Position numbers and translations under genes: made by a program. From the NCBI GenBank assembly GCA_012842725.1, contig DUSG01000187.1, forward strand, positions 1-9,733: a stretch of 9,733 bases of DNA, in the 5' to 3' direction. The first letter of the stretch is position 1. Every line of letters starts with the position of its first letter. The DNA is from Clostridiales bacterium. Lineage in GTDB: Bacteria; Bacillota; Clostridia; Lutisporales; Lutisporaceae. The notes below the pieces were generated by a model, which was not told the origin of the DNA, ran no database searches, and worked only from the letters and a program-made list of their open reading frames with translations. Of this stretch, positions 6,859 through 9,733 are shown piece by piece.

Positions 6859-7392
6859 ATGAGAAGGAACAGCAACATATTTATCGGCGTGTTATTTATA
6901 ATTATAGGAACTTTATTTCTGGTTTCCAATTTAGGATACATTAACTTTTCTTGGAGTTATGTATGGCCCCTGGCCCTTCTTGTACCTGGGATTTATCTGC
7001 ATTTCTCTTTCTTTACGGGTTTGGATAAAAATCCGGGTATTTTAGTACCCGCTGGAATACTTACCACTTATGGATTACTCTTTTATGCCAATGTAATTTT
7101 TGGATGGGGATTGATGGCAGAGCTTTGGCCTGTATTTCTCATAGGTATATCCATAGGCCTATTTGAGTTGTACATTTTTGGAAACAGAGACAATGCGTTG
7201 CTCATACCAATAGCTGTATTAGGAGGTCTTGGGCTTATATTCCTGACAGATACCGTGTATCTGCTGAATAGAAAATATTTGGCACCTGCTTTTCTGATAA
7301 TACTGGGAATACTTATAATTACAAAGAGTAATCATAAAAAGGATTCTAATAATAAAGATATAATAGAAAACAAGGAAGAAAATAGAGAATAA
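6859..7392 (+). CDS. Small membrane protein, LiaI/LiaF-type transmembrane region (hypothetical)
   Basis: Integral membrane protein of 177 residues with about six hydrophobic segments (roughly 7-24, 34-52, 59-81, 86-108, 112-131, 139-155) and a highly charged, Lys/Asn/Glu-rich cytoplasmic-looking tail (156-177). The pattern of a hydrophobic helix, short loop and a second helix starting with Trp-Pro resembles the N-terminal membrane region of LiaF and related DUF5668-type proteins, but the C-terminal soluble domain of LiaF is missing. The two-helix pattern occurs three times: W36-P37, W90-P91 and A142-P143 head the second helix of each unit, and G17, G72 and G125 align in the first. The gene is monocistronic, divergent from the folate gene, and followed by a terminator. 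No LiaRS-type two-component genes lie in the window, so a cell-envelope stress role is only a possibility. Confidence 0.7.
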   Translation: MRRNSNIFIGVLFIIIGTLFLVSNLGYINFSWSYVWPLALLVPGIYLHFSFFTGLDKNPGILVPAGILTTYGLLFYANVIFGWGLMAELWPVFLIGISIGLFELYIFGNRDNALLIPIAVLGGLGLIFLTDTVYLLNRKYLAPAFLIILGILIITKSNHKKDSNNKDIIENKEENRE

Positions 7393-7418
7393 GCATAAAA
7401 AAGGAAAGAAAAACCACG

Positions 7419-7453
7419 AATAAGCTCAGCTCTACTGCAGAGCTTATTTTTTT
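7419..7453 (+). terminator. Rho-independent terminator after the membrane protein gene
   Basis: A nine-base stem AATAAGCTC (7419-7427) pairs perfectly with GAGCTTATT (7440-7448) and runs into seven T residues (7447-7453). It lies 26 bases after the membrane protein stop codon and isolates that gene from ftsE. An alternative inner hairpin AGCTCT/AGAGCT (7428-7433 with 7439-7444) shares the right arm. Confidence 0.85.
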
Positions 7454-7531
7454 ATGTTTTTTTATACAAATTTATAAAGGAATTTATGGTTTTATGTAGA
7501 AGATATAGAAATATGCGCGAAAGGTTGTGGT

Positions 7532-8215
7532 ATGATGATAGAACTGGTCAATGTAAGCAAAACTTTCAATAATGGTCACAAAGCTTTAAAAAACATCAAT
7601 ATTAAGATAGATAACGGTGAGTTTGTATTTTTGGTAGGTCCCAGCGGTGCAGGGAAATCCACTCTGATAAAACTGCTGCTTAAAGAGATAGATCCGGATG
7701 ACGGCAAAATAATAATAAACGGCAAGGATGTAACAAAGCTCAAAAGAAGAGAAATACCATATCTCAGAAGAAGTATAGGAGTTGTGTTTCAAGACTTCAG
7801 ATTGCTTCCGGATAAGACTGTATATGAGAATGTAGCATTTGCCATGGAAGTAACCGAAGCGTCACCAAAGGACATAAGAAGACAGGTGCCTATAGTGTTG
7901 AGCCTTGTAGGACTAAGTAAAAAAGCAAATTTATATCCAAATCAGCTTTCCGGTGGAGAGCAGCAGAGGGTTTCTCTGGCCAGAGCTATAGTAAACGGAC
8001 CATCCATACTTATTGCGGACGAGCCAACAGGAAATCTGGATCCTGATACATCATGGGAAGTGATGAAAAGTTTAAATGAAATAAACCATAGAGGAACTAC
8101 AGTGCTAATGGCAACTCATGCTAAGGATATTGTAAATGCTATGAAGAAAAGAGTCATAGCAATTGAGGACGGGACCATAACCCGTGATGACATGAAAGGC
8201 GGGTATGGGATATGA
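7532..8215 (+). CDS. ftsE: Cell division ATP-binding protein FtsE
   Basis: Cytoplasmic ATPase subunit of the FtsEX complex, which couples ATP hydrolysis to activation of peptidoglycan hydrolases across the membrane during division or cell-wall growth. The 227 residues form one ABC domain: Walker A GPSGAGKST (36-44), Q-loop VVFQDFRLL (84-92, Q87), signature LSGGEQQR (139-146), Walker B ILIADEP (159-165, with E164 as catalytic base), D-loop GNLD, and the switch histidine H196. The opening MIELVNVSKTF and the FQDFRLLPDKTVYENVAFA segment are characteristic of FtsE rather than of lipoprotein or macrolide exporters. Translation may begin at either of two adjacent ATGs (7532 or 7535); AAAGG at 7520-7524 is only a modest ribosome binding site. 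No clear promoter was recognised in the 78 bases after the preceding terminator, though one is expected there. It overlaps ftsX by four bases. Confidence 0.94.
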   Translation: MMIELVNVSKTFNNGHKALKNINIKIDNGEFVFLVGPSGAGKSTLIKLLLKEIDPDDGKIIINGKDVTKLKRREIPYLRRSIGVVFQDFRLLPDKTVYENVAFAMEVTEASPKDIRRQVPIVLSLVGLSKKANLYPNQLSGGEQQRVSLARAIVNGPSILIADEPTGNLDPDTSWEVMKSLNEINHRGTTVLMATHAKDIVNAMKKRVIAIEDGTITRDDMKGGYGI

Positions 8216-9108
8216 AGTTGAGAACGTACAAATATTTTTTTAAAGAATCTGTTAAAAGCATCTGGAGAAATAAGGTAATGAGCTTGGCTTCCATTGGCTC
8301 TGTAATGTCCGCGTTGCTGGTTATAGGTATATTTTTAATTTTGGTATTGAATGTGGATTATCTGGCACAAAAACTAGAATCTCAGGTTGAGATAAAAGTT
8401 CATTTGGTAGATGGTTTAAGCGATAATATCATAAAAGATATTCAGAAAGAGATAGAAGGACTTGAAGGTGTTAAAGAGATAGTTTTTGTGTCAAAGGACC
8501 AGGCTTTAAAAGAATTCAGTGAATCTTTAGGTGAAAATTCTTATCTTCTTGAAGGCTTGGAGGGGGACAATCCTTTATCTGACTCCTTTGTAGTCACATT
8601 AGTGGATCCAAGGCTTGCTCCGAAGGTAACTTTGGCAATTAAGGCCATGTCAAATATTGAAAATGTAGTCTATGGCAAGGAAATATTGGAAAAGCTTTTG
8701 GATATTACATATTTTTTGAGGATAGGAAGTCTTGCTATAGTAGGTATATTGTTCCTGATATCTGTATTCATAATATCCAATACGATAAAGCTTACGGTTT
8801 TTGCAAGGCGAAGAGAAATTGGAATAATGAAATATATCGGTGCAACGGATTGGTTTGTAAGAGGACCGTTTTTCTTTGAAGGAGTGCTATTGGGCTTTCT
8901 TGGAAGTATAATATCCATCAGTCTGTTAGCTACGGGGTATTACTTTTTATCCCGTTACATAGAGCAGCAAATGTTTGGGCTGCTAGTAGTATCTCTTATG
9001 CCTTTTAATGAGGTTTTGAACACTCTTATTGTTGCGCTGTTGATTTTCGGTGTGATAATAGGCTCTTTGGGAAGTATGATATCTATCAGAAAATTCCTAA
9101 GGGTATAA
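8212..9108 (+). CDS. ftsX: Cell division protein FtsX
   Basis: Membrane subunit of FtsEX. The 298 residues show the FtsX layout: short basic cytoplasmic N-terminus, first membrane helix (about 25-47), a large extracellular loop (about 48-168) that in studied homologues contacts the coiled coil of the partner hydrolase, then three more helices (about 170-192, 219-246, 268-292) and a basic tail. Within the loop, NPLSDSFVV (120-128) matches the conserved FtsX segment. The cytoplasmic loop between helices two and three carries RRREIGIMKYIGATDWFVRGP (199-219), the family hallmark that couples to FtsE. The start lies in an ATGA overlap with the ftsE stop, consistent with translational coupling; GGCGGG at 8198-8203 may serve as its ribosome binding site. 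The next gene begins 14 bases after the stop and encodes the likely extracellular partner. Confidence 0.94.
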   Translation: MKLRTYKYFFKESVKSIWRNKVMSLASIGSVMSALLVIGIFLILVLNVDYLAQKLESQVEIKVHLVDGLSDNIIKDIQKEIEGLEGVKEIVFVSKDQALKEFSESLGENSYLLEGLEGDNPLSDSFVVTLVDPRLAPKVTLAIKAMSNIENVVYGKEILEKLLDITYFLRIGSLAIVGILFLISVFIISNTIKLTVFARRREIGIMKYIGATDWFVRGPFFFEGVLLGFLGSIISISLLATGYYFLSRYIEQQMFGLLVVSLMPFNEVLNTLIVALLIFGVIIGSLGSMISIRKFLRV

Positions 9109-9122
9109 CGGGAGGTAAAAAG

Positions 9123-9733
9123 ATGAGGTTTTATAAGGCGTTGGCTCTAACCTTGGTTTTGGTAGTTGCATTTTCTGCTGTTCCCGTATTTGGACAGAAA
9201 TATAGTGATGATTTGAAAGAGCTGCAAAAGCAATTGGAAGAAAACAATAAAATGATTCAGCTGACCAAAACGCAGCAAGCAGCAAAACAGAAAGAGAGCA
9301 AAAATGTATCAAAGCAGATAGAGGAATTGGATAAAAAACTGGAAATAGCGGAAAAGAATTTAGAAGAAGTGGAAGGGCAGCTCAGTGAACTGGAAGGAAA
9401 GATAGCCATCACTCAAAGGGAATTGGACAGAGCCATTGAAGAAGCTGAAAATCAAAGAGAATTGCTGCATAAAAGGGTCAGGGTCATGTATCAGAACGGC
9501 CCAACCAGCTATCTGGCAGTATTATTGGATGCTACAAGTTTTAGTGATTTCATATCCAGATTGGATTTAATGAGAAAGATAATAAATCATGATGTTAACC
9601 TCCTAAAAGAAAGGATTACATATAGGGATTTGATTGACAGCAAAAAGCAACAATTAGAGATGGAACAGCAGCAAAAGGAAGAATTGAAAAATGAAATAGT
9701 GCGAAAAAAGGAAGAAGTTGAACTTACCAAGGA
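9123..9733 (+). CDS. Secreted coiled-coil murein hydrolase or activator, PcsB/EnvC type (5' part)
   Basis: The reading frame runs off the right edge, leaving 203 residues. It starts MRFYKALALTLVLVVAFSAV, a signal peptide with cleavage likely after VFG (22-24), so the protein is exported. Residues from about 26 onward are rich in Glu, Lys, Gln and Leu in heptad-like order, indicating long coiled coils. In the middle, RVRVMYQNGPTSYLAVLLDA (118-137) followed by TSFSDFISRLDLM matches the conserved break of PcsB/EnvC-type coiled-coil domains, after which a second helical arm begins. Family members usually end in a catalytic peptidase domain (M23 in many Clostridia, CHAP in PcsB) that would lie outside the window, so the enzyme type is not visible. 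GGGAGG at 9110-9115 is seven bases before the ATG. Placement 14 bases after ftsX fits the known FtsEX-activated hydrolase arrangement. Confidence 0.85.
   Translation, partial: MRFYKALALTLVLVVAFSAVPVFGQKYSDDLKELQKQLEENNKMIQLTKTQQAAKQKESKNVSKQIEELDKKLEIAEKNLEEVEGQLSELEGKIAITQRELDRAIEEAENQRELLHKRVRVMYQNGPTSYLAVLLDATSFSDFISRLDLMRKIINHDVNLLKERITYRDLIDSKKQQLEMEQQQKEELKNEIVRKKEEVELTK

Noticed and set aside
7531..7536. TATGAT resembling a -10 element at the start of ftsE
   Set aside because: It overlaps the ftsE start codons, has no matching -35, and would start transcription inside the conserved coding sequence.
9097..9312. 71-codon - strand open frame across the ftsX/hydrolase junction
   Set aside because: It is antisense to a signal peptide and coiled-coil coding region preceded by a clear ribosome binding site, and it shows no family resemblance.

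Overview
The window reads as chromosomal DNA from a low-G+C Gram-positive anaerobe, most likely of the class Clostridia. This rests on the AT-rich sequence with heavy AGA/AGG/ATA codon use, strong AGGAGG-type ribosome binding sites, a split two-subunit transketolase, and the CsaB/TagA and FtsE-FtsX-hydrolase gene sets. No taxonomic marker is present, so the genus is not assigned. There is no sign of phage, insertion sequences, CRISPR, tRNA or rRNA, and coding density is high with no gene-free stretch above about 160 bases.

Left block (about 26-6094, + strand): csaB (polysaccharide pyruvyltransferase), a tagA/wecG-family ManNAc-transferase gene, the N- and C-terminal transketolase subunits, and a large Lon-like protease of the LonB/LonC type. 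Gaps are 11, 28, -1 and 20 bases, which suggests one transcription unit. It ends in a perfect 15-bp hairpin at 6061-6094. TagA and CsaB fit one pathway: TagA adds ManNAc to a lipid-linked wall-polymer primer, and CsaB pyruvylates ManNAc residues so that SLH-domain proteins can dock. The transketolase links this to central carbon metabolism. The protease keeps a Ser-Lys catalytic dyad but has altered Walker A and Walker B residues.

Middle block (6095-7453): a 5-formyltetrahydrofolate cyclo-ligase gene on the - strand converges on the left block and shares its terminator. Divergent from it is a small membrane protein resembling the LiaI/LiaF transmembrane region, built from three similar two-helix units and followed by its own terminator. 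The 156-base divergent spacer holds an imperfect direct repeat with a 33-bp period.

Right block (7532-9733, + strand): ftsE, ftsX (overlapping by four bases) and the 5' end of a secreted coiled-coil murein hydrolase or hydrolase activator of the PcsB/EnvC kind, cut by the window edge. In known systems FtsEX uses ATP in the cytoplasm to switch on such a partner outside the membrane during division or cell-wall growth.

Overall this is mostly envelope biogenesis plus housekeeping. I found no convincing undescribed multi-gene system. The most worthwhile items are the degenerate ATPase of the Lon-like protease and the threefold repeat in the small membrane protein.
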